Shown here: positions 9,150 to 17,837 of the stretch, piece after piece
Layout of the letters: each line of letters starts with the position of its first letter
How positions within the stretch are numbered: position 1 is the first letter of the stretch
Assembly: GCA_024235855.1 (NCBI GenBank)
Contig: JACKLN010000002.1
Location: forward strand, 310,001-374,000
From: Burkholderiaceae bacterium
GTDB lineage: Bacteria > Pseudomonadota > Gammaproteobacteria > Burkholderiales > Burkholderiaceae_C
Reading direction: 5' to 3'
Length of the DNA: 64,000 nt
Program-made: the position numbers and the translations under genes
The notes under the pieces: model-generated
The model's database searches: none
Told to the model about the DNA's origin: nothing
Seen by the model: only the letters and a program-made list of their open reading frames with translations

Positions 9150-9250
9150 CAGGCGAGGCCCGGGCTTGTGTCCTAGTGGAACCACCAACAGCGATGCCGT
9201 GGCCGGCGGCTTGCGCGCCCGCGCGACGGCTCCGAGCGTTGGAGGCCGCA

Positions 9251-9264
9251 TGAAAGCGCCTGCC
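9251..9264 (+). promoter_or_regulatory. Degenerate LacI-type half operator upstream of halogenase 3
   Basis: TGAAAGCGCCTGCC keeps the left half of the regulon palindrome and loses the right half. It lies 73 bp before the halogenase 3 start and 123 bp centre to centre from the perfect operator at 9128. It could be an auxiliary site for the divergent pair, or chance. Confidence 0.3.
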
Positions 9265-9336
9265 AGCAGGGCAAGTCCCGGCGCTGTGGCGCCTTGTCTT
9301 GGGTAGCATGCCGGTTGGCGAGGACGAGGCGATCCG

Positions 9337-10848
9337 ATGGGCGACACCCGTTTGAAGAAGGTCCTGATCGTGGGCGGTGGCACCGCGGGCTGGATGTCGG
9401 CCGCAGTGCTGATGCATTCGCTGGGCCGGCAGTACGAAGTCCAGCTGATCGAGTCCGACGAGATCGCCACCGTCGGCGTGGGCGAGGCGACGATTCCGTC
9501 GATCATCCGCTTCAACGACCTGATCGGCATCGACGAGAACGAATTCATGCGCCGGACGCAGGCCACGTTCAAGCTCGGCATCCAGTTCAGGAACTGGGGC
9601 GCCCAGGGCGACGCCTACATCCACGGCTTCGGCAGCATGGGGCGCAAGACCGGCTTGGTGGACTTCCACCATTACTGGCTCAAGGCCTTCCAGGCCGGCC
9701 GGGTGGATCGGCTGGACGACTACTCGATCAACCTGCTGGCCTGCGAGACGAACCGGTTCTCACGGGCCGACCCGGCGAATCCCAACTCGCCGCTGGCGGA
9801 CATCCGCCATGCCTTCCACTTCGATGCCGGCCTGTACGCGCGCTACCTGCGCGACTACTGCGAACAGCGCGGCGTCACGCGCACCGAGGGCCGGATCGAC
9901 AGTGTGCAGGTCCACCCGGAGACGGGTTTCGTCACCTCGGTGACGATGGCCAACGGCGACGTGCACGCCGCCGACCTGTTCATCGACTGTTCAGGCTTCC
10001 GCGGCCTGCTGATCGAGCAGACCCTGCACACCGGCTACGACGACTGGAGCCACTGGCTGCCCTGCGACAGTGCACTGGCCGTGCCCTGCGCGTCGGTGGA
10101 ACCCTTGCTGCCGTACACGCGCGCCACGGCCCACGGCGCGGGCTGGCAGTGGCGCATCCCGCTGCAGCACCGCATCGGCAACGGGCATGTCTACTGCAGC
10201 CGCTTCATGAGCCAGGACGAGGCCACGGCGATCCTGCTGGGCAACCTGGACGGCCCCGCGCTGGCCGAGCCGCGGCTGATCCGCTTCACCACCGGCAAGC
10301 GCAAGAAGTTCTGGCACAAGAACGTGGTGGCCATCGGCCTGGCCAGCGGCTTCATCGAGCCGCTGGAGTCGACGTCCATCCACCTGATCCAGCAGGGCAT
10401 CGTGCGGCTGGTCGAGCTGTTCCCCAGCCAGGGCTTCCTGCAGGCCGACATCGACGAGTACAACCAGCAGTCGCAGACCGAGTTCGAGCAGGTGCGCGAC
10501 TTCATCGTGCTGCACTACCACGCCACCCAGCGACGCGACACGCCGTTCTGGGAGTACTGCCGCACGATGGATGTGCCCGACACGCTGCGGCGCAAGATCG
10601 ACCTGTTCCGTGCCAACGGCCGCTTCTTCCGCCAGAACGACGAACTCTTCAACGAGACCAGCTGGGTGCAGGTGATGTTCGGCCAGGGCATCCGCCCGCG
10701 GGGCTACCACCCGCTGGCGGACAACACCGCCGACGAGCCCACCTGGCGGATGCTGGACAACGTGAGGACCGTGATGCACCGGGTGGTCGAGCGCCTGCCG
10801 ACGCACGCGCAGTACATCGCGCAGCACTGCAAGGCACCGGCCAGCTGA
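9337..10848 (+). CDS. Flavin-dependent tryptophan-halogenase family protein (halogenase 3)
   Basis: This 503-residue protein has the FAD motif VGGGTAGW, GVGEATIPS, the catalytic-lysine equivalent K79 (TFKLGIQF), the signature GWQWRIPLQ and E344 (EPLESTS). All signature residues of an active flavin halogenase are present, and it is close to halogenase 1 along its length. It is transcribed divergently from the TonB receptor out of the shared 9150-9336 interval and ends facing the TPP-enzyme gene, so it is a single-gene unit. The substrate is unknown; cytoplasmic location is expected. A separate flavin reductase would have to supply FADH2, and none is visible in the window. Confidence 0.88.
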   Translation: MGDTRLKKVLIVGGGTAGWMSAAVLMHSLGRQYEVQLIESDEIATVGVGEATIPSIIRFNDLIGIDENEFMRRTQATFKLGIQFRNWGAQGDAYIHGFGSMGRKTGLVDFHHYWLKAFQAGRVDRLDDYSINLLACETNRFSRADPANPNSPLADIRHAFHFDAGLYARYLRDYCEQRGVTRTEGRIDSVQVHPETGFVTSVTMANGDVHAADLFIDCSGFRGLLIEQTLHTGYDDWSHWLPCDSALAVPCASVEPLLPYTRATAHGAGWQWRIPLQHRIGNGHVYCSRFMSQDEATAILLGNLDGPALAEPRLIRFTTGKRKKFWHKNVVAIGLASGFIEPLESTSIHLIQQGIVRLVELFPSQGFLQADIDEYNQQSQTEFEQVRDFIVLHYHATQRRDTPFWEYCRTMDVPDTLRRKIDLFRANGRFFRQNDELFNETSWVQVMFGQGIRPRGYHPLADNTADEPTWRMLDNVRTVMHRVVERLPTHAQYIAQHCKAPAS

Positions 10849-10878
10849 GGACCTGGCTGCAAGGGTCCGGCAGCGCGG

Positions 10879-12651
10879 TCACATGGACAGCGAGCCCTCG
10901 CGGAACGCCGTCTTCTCGAGCCAGACATTGACCAGCACCGGTCGCCCGCTGCGCGCGATCTCGCGCGCCCGGGCCAGCGCGGCCGGCACCTCGGCGTCGG
11001 TCTTCACGCACAGGCCGGCGGCACCGAAGCCTTCGGCCACGCGGTGGTAGTCGGTGCGCGCCAGCACCGTGGCCACGTCGTCGTGCAGCATCTTGACCTG
11101 CTCGCGTGCGATCTGCGTCCAGCCGGCGTCGTTGCCCACCACCATGATGGGCGCGAAGCCCTGGCGCACGCAGCTGTCGATCTCGCTGAGGCTCCAGCCG
11201 CAGGCGCCGTCGCCGAAGACGATCCACAGCTCGCGCCCCGGGCGTGCGGTGGCCGCGCCGATGGCAAAGCCGGCGCCGACGCCCAGCGTGCCGAAGGCGC
11301 CCGGGTCCAGCCAGGCCAGCGGCCCGCGCGGGTGCAGCACGTAGCTGGCGGTGCCGACGAAGTCGCCGCCATCGGCGACGAAGATCGCGTCGTCGGCCGC
11401 GGCCTGGTCCATCGCACGGAAGAAGGCCAGCGGGTTGACGAACTCGCCAGGTTCGGCCGCCTGGGCGTCGATCTCCGCCTCGCGGGCACGGTCGCGCTCG
11501 GCCAAGGTCTCCAGCCATGACGGCCAGGCTGCTTGCGGCGCGTCACGCGAGGCCAGCGCTTCGATGAAGGCGCCGGCGTCGCCGATGGCGGCCACGTCCG
11601 GCCGCCGGTTCAGACGCGCGTCCTTGGCGCTGCGGTTGGCAGCGATCAGCGTGGCGCTGCGGCGCACATGGCGGCCGTAGTCCAGCCGGAAGTCGCAGGG
11701 CACGCCGGCCAGCAGCACGGCGTCGGCCTCGCGCAATGCGTTGCGGCGCGCGTGGCGGCGCTGCAGCGGGTGCTCGCGGCCCAGCAGGCCGCGCGCCATG
11801 CCCGACAGGTAGACCGGGATGCCCAGCGCGCCCACGGCGGCGGCCAGCGCGTCGGCGCGAGCGGCGTTCACCACGGCCTGGCTGCCGATGACCATCAACG
11901 GGCGTTCGGCCCGGTTCAGGGCCTGGGCTGCCGCGGCCACGGCGCCGTCGCCGGCCGTGGGCAGTACCGCCGTGCGCAGCGCCGGCGTGCGGGCCTGCGC
12001 CGCGCCGGCGAACATGCGCTCGGCGTGGCGGTTGAGGTACCAGCGCAGCGCGCGGTCGGCCAGGCCCGTGCCCTTGCCGGCGGCGTCGGCGTACCACTGG
12101 CGGATGCTCGCCTCGTCGTACAGCAGGTCCACCGGGCATTCCAGGCACACCGGACCGGGCACGCCCTCGAGTGCCAGCGCAAAGGCCTCGGCCACCGCGG
12201 GGCCGAGCTCGGCCACGCGCCGCAGCTTGAAGAAGCGCTTGACGTGCGGCGCCACCAGCGGGCGCTGGTCGATGTCCTGCAGCGCACCTCGCCCCTGCAG
12301 CGCGGTGGGCGCAGCGCCGGCGATCAGCACCACCGGCGACTGCGCCAGCTGTGCGTTCTTCAGTGCCGTCAGCGTGTTGGTGATGCCCGGCCCGGCGGTG
12401 ACGGCGGCCACACCTGGCCGGCCGGTCAGCCGGGCGTGAGCGTCGGCGGCAAAGACCGCCGTGACCTCGTCGCGCGTGTCGACGATGCGCAGGCCGCGCG
12501 CCTTGGCCGCCGACAGGATGGGGGAGATGTGGCCGCCGCACAGCGTGAACACCACTGTCGTGCCCTGGGCCTGCAGCGCGGCGGCGACGTGGTCGCCGCC
12601 GTGGCGCACGCCCACCGGCGCCGCGGCGTCGTCCCGGCCCTGGCGTGCCAT
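10879..12651 (-). CDS. Thiamine-diphosphate-dependent enzyme (acetolactate-synthase-like / ILVBL-like)
   Basis: This 590-residue protein has the three-domain layout of the acetolactate synthase/benzoylformate decarboxylase family. The N-terminal Pyr domain carries the catalytic Glu (DTRDEVTAVFAADAH) and GPGITNTLTALKNAQ, the central domain contains ERPLMVIGSQAV, and the C-terminal domain shows the TPP/Mg motif GDGACGW followed about 25 residues later by VVGNDAGW. It is more like the ILVBL group (HACL2, a 2-hydroxyacyl-CoA lyase, in mammals) than true IlvB, and no IlvN partner is present. It lies 20 nt downstream of an acyl-CoA synthetase gene, which suggests a CoA-linked carbon-carbon lyase role. 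That is inference; an acetolactate synthase role is not excluded. The start at 12651 gives the usual family length. Confidence 0.82.
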   Translation of the reverse strand: MARQGRDDAAAPVGVRHGGDHVAAALQAQGTTVVFTLCGGHISPILSAAKARGLRIVDTRDEVTAVFAADAHARLTGRPGVAAVTAGPGITNTLTALKNAQLAQSPVVLIAGAAPTALQGRGALQDIDQRPLVAPHVKRFFKLRRVAELGPAVAEAFALALEGVPGPVCLECPVDLLYDEASIRQWYADAAGKGTGLADRALRWYLNRHAERMFAGAAQARTPALRTAVLPTAGDGAVAAAAQALNRAERPLMVIGSQAVVNAARADALAAAVGALGIPVYLSGMARGLLGREHPLQRRHARRNALREADAVLLAGVPCDFRLDYGRHVRRSATLIAANRSAKDARLNRRPDVAAIGDAGAFIEALASRDAPQAAWPSWLETLAERDRAREAEIDAQAAEPGEFVNPLAFFRAMDQAAADDAIFVADGGDFVGTASYVLHPRGPLAWLDPGAFGTLGVGAGFAIGAATARPGRELWIVFGDGACGWSLSEIDSCVRQGFAPIMVVGNDAGWTQIAREQVKMLHDDVATVLARTDYHRVAEGFGAAGLCVKTDAEVPAALARAREIARSGRPVLVNVWLEKTAFREGSLSM

Positions 12652-12671
12652 CGTCTCCGGCGCCGTGCCGC

Positions 12672-14360
12672 TCAGTGCCACAGCACGCCCTTGCGCTCGT
12701 ACCAGGCGGGCAGGGCGCCGGCGATGGCCTGCTCGATGCGCGCGCGCTTGAGCTTCATCGTCGGCGTCAGCAGACCGTTGTCGATGGACCAGGCCTCGCG
12801 CGCGATGACGATGGTGTGCAGCTTCTCGTAGTCCGACAGCTGGCCGTTGACCTGCGCCAGCAGGGCCTTCATCTCGGACTCCACCTCGGTGCGCACGGCG
12901 GCATCGCCCAGCCGGGGCTGCAGCGCTTCCGACAGCACCACGACGGCGATGGCCGACACCTGGCCGTTGCCGGTGACCATGGACATCTCCACCATCGGGT
13001 GCACGTTGATCAGGTTCTCGATCGGCGCCGGCGCCACGTATTTGCCCTTGGCGGTCTTGAACAGCTCCTTCTTGCGGCCGGTGATCTTGAGCATGCCGTC
13101 CGGGCGGCGTTCGCCCAGGTCGCCGGTGCGGAAGAAGCCGTCCTCGGTGAAGCTCTCGGCCGTCAGCGCCGGGTCCTTGTAGTAGCCGCTGAACTGGCCC
13201 GGCGACCGAATCAGCACCTCGCCGTCGTCGGCAATCCGGCACTCCACGCCGGGCATCGGCACGCCGACCCAGCCCGGCTCGCCATGGTCCTCGTTGGAAC
13301 TGTGCGAGTAGGAGTTGTCCTCGCTCATGCCGTAGCCCTCGAACAGCTGCAGGCCGAGCTTGCGGTACCAGCGGATCAGGTCGGCCGGGAGCGGGGCCGA
13401 GCCGCTGCCGGCCTGCTTCACGGCGTCCAGCCCCAGGCCCTTGAGCACCTTCCTGCGCACGATGCCGCCGAGGATCGGGATGCCCAGCAGCCGGTCCAGC
13501 TTGGCCGGCGGCATCTTCGCGAACACGCCCTGCTGGAACTTCAGCCACAGGCGGGGTACGGAGATGAACAGCGTGGGCCGGGCGCGCTGCAGGTCCTGCA
13601 GGAAGGTGTCCAGGCTCTCGGCGAAGTAGAGGCGTGTCTCGCCGTCGGCCAGCGACGCTGCCTCCACCCAGCTGCGCTCGAAGCTGTGCGCCAGCGGCAG
13701 GTACGACAGCATGCGGCTCTCGCCCGGGCCCACGCGGCGGCGCGTGTCGGCGGCGATGCCTTCGGCGGTGCGCGTGATGGCGCCGAAGCTCGTCATCACG
13801 CCCTTGGGCGTGCCGGTGCTGCCGGAGGTGTAGAGGATCATTGCCAGGTCGTCGGCGGCGCGGATCGGGCGGCCGGGCATCGGTGTGGCCTGCGCAATGA
13901 CGTCGTCCCAGCGCGGCAGGTCGGATGCCGTTGCCGGCGCCAGCGGCAGCGCGATCATCGGCAGACCCGCGGGCACGCCACTGCGCTGTTCATCCCAGGT
14001 GTCGAGCTTGCCGACGAACAGCAGGCTGGCCTCGCTGTGCTCGAGCACGTAGCGCACGGTGGCCGCCTTCTCGGTGGGGAAGATGGCCACCGTGGTGTAC
14101 CCGGCCATCCAGACGGCGAGCTCGGCGATGATGAAGTGCGCGCAGTTCTTCGACAGGATGGCGATGCGCGCGCCCGGCGCAAAACCCTGGGCCTGCAGGT
14201 GCGCGGCCATGCGTCGGGCCTGGTCCAGCGTCTGGCCCCAGGTGAAGTCCACCGTGCTGCCGCCGGCCAGCGGCTGCGTCAGGTAGATGCGGTCGGGGTG
14301 GGCGGCCTCGTGGTCGTAGACGAGGTCGAGCAGCAGCGGGGTGGAGGTGTCGTTCGCCAT
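12672..14360 (-). CDS. Long-chain acyl-CoA synthetase (AMP-forming)
   Basis: This 562-residue member of the ANL superfamily carries the P-loop ILYTSGSTGTPKGVM, the A5-type motif LFEGYGMSED, FFRTGDLGE and the hinge/C-terminal ITGRKKELFKTAKGKYVAP, typical of long-chain fatty acyl-CoA ligases (FadD15/FACL group). It activates a carboxylic acid as acyl-AMP and then acyl-CoA, probably in the cytoplasm or at the membrane face. The TPP enzyme follows 20 nt downstream, so the pair may act on the same acyl chain. It is 63 nt downstream of the U32 gene in a leftward run. Confidence 0.88.
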   Translation of the reverse strand: MANDTSTPLLLDLVYDHEAAHPDRIYLTQPLAGGSTVDFTWGQTLDQARRMAAHLQAQGFAPGARIAILSKNCAHFIIAELAVWMAGYTTVAIFPTEKAATVRYVLEHSEASLLFVGKLDTWDEQRSGVPAGLPMIALPLAPATASDLPRWDDVIAQATPMPGRPIRAADDLAMILYTSGSTGTPKGVMTSFGAITRTAEGIAADTRRRVGPGESRMLSYLPLAHSFERSWVEAASLADGETRLYFAESLDTFLQDLQRARPTLFISVPRLWLKFQQGVFAKMPPAKLDRLLGIPILGGIVRRKVLKGLGLDAVKQAGSGSAPLPADLIRWYRKLGLQLFEGYGMSEDNSYSHSSNEDHGEPGWVGVPMPGVECRIADDGEVLIRSPGQFSGYYKDPALTAESFTEDGFFRTGDLGERRPDGMLKITGRKKELFKTAKGKYVAPAPIENLINVHPMVEMSMVTGNGQVSAIAVVVLSEALQPRLGDAAVRTEVESEMKALLAQVNGQLSDYEKLHTIVIAREAWSIDNGLLTPTMKLKRARIEQAIAGALPAWYERKGVLWH

Positions 14361-14423
14361 GCCCGCGAGCGTACGCAGCCCGCCGCCGCCGCGGGAGCGG
14401 TGGAACCCTGGGGCGGGTGTCGC

Positions 14424-16427
14424 TCAGGCGGCAGCGGTGGGCCGGGTCCGGTAGAAGGTCACCGGTTCGGCCTTCAGCTGCCGGTTAAGCGCCTTGAGCA
14501 CGTGCGGCTGCATGGCCCCCACCACGTGCATCTCGCAAGGCTTGCAGTCGAAGCGCAGCGTGTAGCGAAGGTCCTCGTGCACCAGCGTCATCGGCTCGGC
14601 GCGCACCGTGCCCTGCACGCCGGTCACGCCCTTGGCCTGCTTGGGGCACAGGCTCAGGCTGTAGCGCACGCAGTGCTTGGTGATCATCAGGCTGACCTCG
14701 CCCAGCGCCTCGTGGCTCTCGTAGGCCGCTTCCACCAGCTTCACGCCGTGGCGGGCGTAGAAGGCGGCCGCCTTGGCGTTGTAGACGTTGGCCAGGTAGC
14801 TCAGCGTGTCCTCGGGGTAGGGCGCAGGTGGGTCCACCGGCATGGCGCGCGGCAGGCGCTGGAACGCGGCGGCGCGTGCGGCCTCCAGCGCGGCGATGCC
14901 GTCGCGGCGCAGCGCGTTGAGCACGCCGGCGGGCAGGAACCAGGGCTGGGCCAGCGCCAGGCGCACACGGCGGGCCGTGAAGATGGTGCCGCCCAGTCTC
15001 GCCAGGCCGTCCTTCAACTGCGCCTCGGCGCGTGCCGCGTCGCGCGCCGGTTCGTGCGGGTGCGCCACGCGCACGCTGGCGCGGTGGCCGTCGGCGTCCT
15101 TCAGCGACAGTTCGAAGCCCTCGACCCCGTCCACCATGGCCTGCGCCAGCGTCAGGTCCACCGCGATGCGGCGCTCGGCCGATGGCTTGGCCAGCAGGCG
15201 CTCCCAGCCCATGTCGCGGTTGCGGTTGACGGCGGTGCCGGGGCGCAGGTCCTTCAACGCCGTGGTGCCGACGCCGGGGGGCTGGTTGGGCACGATGCGC
15301 CAGCGGGTGCCACCGCCGGTGGGCAGCGGCGTGGCCGTGTTCACCGGCACGCCCTGCAGCTCGCCCTGCAGGTCCCACCAGGTCAGCGCGTCGCCGTTGT
15401 GCAGCAGGATGGACGCGTCGCCGGTGTCCAGCTCGAAGCTCTCGGCGTCCATCTTCATCACGTGGCCCACCGGCAGCCCGGCGTGCTTGGGGCTGTCGAA
15501 AGCGCCGATTTCGTCCTTGCGGCCGTTGACGAAGTAGTCGGTGCCGCCGCGGTTGTAGCCCTGCTCGGGCTGCGGCGTGAAGGTGAAGGTGCAGCGGCCG
15601 GACGAGGCGGGCTGCACGTCGCGCCGGCCTTCGAGCAGTGCATCCAGCAGCCGGCGGTAGTGCGCGGTGACGTTCTTCACCGTTGCCATGTCCTTGTACC
15701 GGCCCTCGATCTTGAAGCTGCGGATGCCCGCGTCCACCAGGGCAGCCAGGTTGGCGCTCTGGTCGTTGTCCTTCAGGCTCAGCACGTGCTTGTCGTGCGC
15801 GACGACGCGGCCCTGGGCGTCGAGCACGGTGTAGGGCTGGCGGCATTCCTGGCTGCAGCTGCCGCGGTTGGCGCTGCGGCCCGTGACGGCGTGGCTGATG
15901 AAGCACTGGCCGCTGTAGGCCACGCACAGTGCGCCGTGCACGAAGAACTCCAGCACTGCGTCCTGCACCTCGGTGGCGATGGCGCGGATCTGCTGCAGGT
16001 CCAGCTCGCGCGCCAGCACCATCTGCGAGAAGCCCACGTCCTGCAGGAAGCGCGCCTTCTCCGGCGTGCGGATGTCGGTCTGCGTGCTGGCATGCAGCTG
16101 GATCGGCGGCAGGTCCAGTTCCAGCAGGCCCATGTCCTGCACGATCAGCGCGTCGGCACCGGCGTCGTACAGCTGCCAGGCGAGCTGGCGGGCGCCTTCC
16201 AGTTCGTCGTCGCGCAGGATGGTGTTGAGCGTGACGAAGACGTGGGCGCCGTAGCGGTGGGCGTGCGCGGCCAGGCGGCCGATGTCGGCCACGTCGTTGG
16301 CCGCCTTGTCGCGCGCGCCGAAGCCGGGGCCGCCGATGTAGACGGCGTCGGCGCCGTGGTTCACCGCCTCGATGCCGATGTCGGCATCCCGGGCGGGGGC
16401 GAGCAGTTCCAGGTGGGGGCGCGGCAT
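14424..16427 (-). CDS. rlhA: U32-family protein, RlhA-like (23S rRNA C2501 hydroxylation)
   Basis: The 667-residue length and layout match E. coli RlhA (YdcP): an N-terminal U32 domain (LELLAPARDADIG, HGADAVYIGGPGFGARDKA), the U32 signature region with FFVHGALCVAYSGQC and NRGSCSQECRQPY, a middle DUF3656-like domain, and a C-terminal Cys-rich part (KHCVRYSLSLCPKQ, FDCKPCEMHV) that may bind a metal cluster. Known family role: prephenate-dependent formation of 5-hydroxycytidine in 23S rRNA. The older name, collagenase-like peptidase, is probably misleading. The assignment rests on length and domain order; TrhP-like U32 proteins (shorter) are the main alternative. Confidence 0.78.
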   Translation of the reverse strand: MPRPHLELLAPARDADIGIEAVNHGADAVYIGGPGFGARDKAANDVADIGRLAAHAHRYGAHVFVTLNTILRDDELEGARQLAWQLYDAGADALIVQDMGLLELDLPPIQLHASTQTDIRTPEKARFLQDVGFSQMVLARELDLQQIRAIATEVQDAVLEFFVHGALCVAYSGQCFISHAVTGRSANRGSCSQECRQPYTVLDAQGRVVAHDKHVLSLKDNDQSANLAALVDAGIRSFKIEGRYKDMATVKNVTAHYRRLLDALLEGRRDVQPASSGRCTFTFTPQPEQGYNRGGTDYFVNGRKDEIGAFDSPKHAGLPVGHVMKMDAESFELDTGDASILLHNGDALTWWDLQGELQGVPVNTATPLPTGGGTRWRIVPNQPPGVGTTALKDLRPGTAVNRNRDMGWERLLAKPSAERRIAVDLTLAQAMVDGVEGFELSLKDADGHRASVRVAHPHEPARDAARAEAQLKDGLARLGGTIFTARRVRLALAQPWFLPAGVLNALRRDGIAALEAARAAAFQRLPRAMPVDPPAPYPEDTLSYLANVYNAKAAAFYARHGVKLVEAAYESHEALGEVSLMITKHCVRYSLSLCPKQAKGVTGVQGTVRAEPMTLVHEDLRYTLRFDCKPCEMHVVGAMQPHVLKALNRQLKAEPVTFYRTRPTAAA

Positions 16428-16459
16428 GGTGGCCGCGATTGTCCCCCAGGGCCTGCCGG

Positions 16460-17221
16460 TCAGGCGGCGGTGTCCGGTGCCGGGGCGGGGCTTTCGCTCA
16501 GCGTCATCAGTACGTCGGCGTACCAGGCCAGGTTCAGGCCCAGCGATTCGTCCTCGACCTTGTCGCGCGTGCTCAGGTCCAGCCGCGCGGAGTGCACACC
16601 GGCCAACCGCCAGGGCAGGTCGCCGGCGCGTTCCGGCGCGTGCGCCACCACCGCCGCGCCGCTGATGCCGCGGTGGGTGCGCCCGTCGGTCAGGAAGTGG
16701 CCCTGGCCCTGGAAGCGCAGGCCGAAGGCCGACGCGACGATCGCCTGGCGCACCACCGGCAGCCGGTGCAGCGTGTCCTGGAAGCCCAGCGGGAAGCCGA
16801 CGATCAGCAGCGGGTGGCCGATGCGCAGCGGCGCGTCGGGGCGCTGCAGGTCGGCCGGACGGAACGCGCGCAGCAGGTGGCCGGCCGGCAGCCGCGAGCG
16901 GTCGATGGCGAGCATGGCCACGTCGATCTCGCCGCCGGCGTCCTCCGCGCTGCGCCAGGCGCTCTTGCCGTTCTCGTAGAGCAGCAGCGAGGTCGCCTCC
17001 ACACGGGCCAGGTCGTCCCGGCGGCTGTGGACCTCGATCTCGATGCGGTCGGGGTGGTGTTCGTTGTCCGCGTCCAGGAAGACGTGGCGGCTGGTGACGA
17101 GGAACAGCGCGTCGTCGCGTTCGAAGAAGAAGCCGCTGGCGTTGGTCAGCGGCCGGTCGCCCTGGAAGGTGGCGATGCGTGTGGCCGTCAGCAGCAGCGC
17201 GTCGACCGGCAGCTCAGTCAT
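16460..17221 (-). CDS. Trypsin-like serine protease domain protein
   Basis: This 253-residue protein has a recognisable chymotrypsin-fold triad: His in LVTSRHVF, Asp in GEIDVAMLAID, and Ser in THRGISGAAVV (GxSG). LLIVGFPLGFQD precedes the last part. No signal peptide or PDZ domain is present, so it is probably cytoplasmic, unlike the HtrA-type protein at 52170. It overlaps the thrH stop by 8 nt and lies 32 nt before the U32 gene. The role is unknown; similar small trypsin-like proteins occur as stand-alone genes. Confidence 0.75.
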   Translation of the reverse strand: MTELPVDALLLTATRIATFQGDRPLTNASGFFFERDDALFLVTSRHVFLDADNEHHPDRIEIEVHSRRDDLARVEATSLLLYENGKSAWRSAEDAGGEIDVAMLAIDRSRLPAGHLLRAFRPADLQRPDAPLRIGHPLLIVGFPLGFQDTLHRLPVVRQAIVASAFGLRFQGQGHFLTDGRTHRGISGAAVVAHAPERAGDLPWRLAGVHSARLDLSTRDKVEDESLGLNLAWYADVLMTLSESPAPAPDTAA

Positions 17222-17828
17222 CGAAGCCCGCCGCCGCGGCGTCGAAGGAGCGCAGCAGCGACGCGTAGTCCTCGTGCAGCGGGAACTGCGGGAACTGCGC
17301 CACCACGTTGGCCGGGGCGTGGATCAGGAAACCGGCGTCCGCGGCCGACAGCATGCCGGTGTCGTTGTACGAGTCGCCGGCGGCCATGACCTTGAAGTTC
17401 AGGCCCTTCAGCGCGTTGACGGCGTGGCGCTTCTGATCCGGCTGGCGCAGGCGGTAGTCGGCCACGTGGCCGGCCTCGTCGATCAGCAGCTTGTGGCAGA
17501 ACAGGGTGGGGCGGCCCAGCTGCGCCATCAGCGGGTCGGCGAACTCGTAGAAGGTGTCCGACAGGATGATGACCTGGTAGCGGCTGCGCAGCGTGTCCAG
17601 GAAGTCCTTCGCGCCCGGCAGCGGCGACAGGCGGGCGATGACCTTCTGGATGTCGGCCAGCTTCAGCCCGTGCTGCTTGAGCAGGTCGAGCCGGTAGCGC
17701 ATGAGCTTGTCGTAGTCGGGCTCGTCCCGCGTGGTGCGGCGGAACTCGGCGATGCCGGTTTCCTGGGCAAAGGCGATCCAGATCTCGGGGACGAGCACCC
17801 CTTCGAGGTCGAGGCAGACGATGTGCAT
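17214..17828 (-). CDS. thrH: ThrH: phosphoserine phosphatase / homoserine phosphotransferase
   Basis: This 204-residue HAD-superfamily protein has the length of ThrH and its characteristic first motif CLDLEGVLVPEIW, motif II IILSDTFYEF, the lysine region and motif IV AAGDSYNDTGML. In Pseudomonas ThrH dephosphorylates phosphoserine and can transfer the phosphate to homoserine, bypassing ThrB/SerB. It follows the molybdopterin oxidoreductase gene after 9 nt and overlaps the protease gene by 8 nt. Confidence 0.9.
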   Translation of the reverse strand: MHIVCLDLEGVLVPEIWIAFAQETGIAEFRRTTRDEPDYDKLMRYRLDLLKQHGLKLADIQKVIARLSPLPGAKDFLDTLRSRYQVIILSDTFYEFADPLMAQLGRPTLFCHKLLIDEAGHVADYRLRQPDQKRHAVNALKGLNFKVMAAGDSYNDTGMLSAADAGFLIHAPANVVAQFPQFPLHEDYASLLRSFDAAAAGFDD

Positions 17829-17837
17829 GCCGCGATG

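Noticed and set aside
12645..16979. A 1444-codon open frame on the plus strand
   Set aside because: It is antisense to the acyl-CoA synthetase, RlhA-like and protease genes. The translation is Arg/Gly/His/Val-rich with no fold, and such frames are common in 70% GC DNA.
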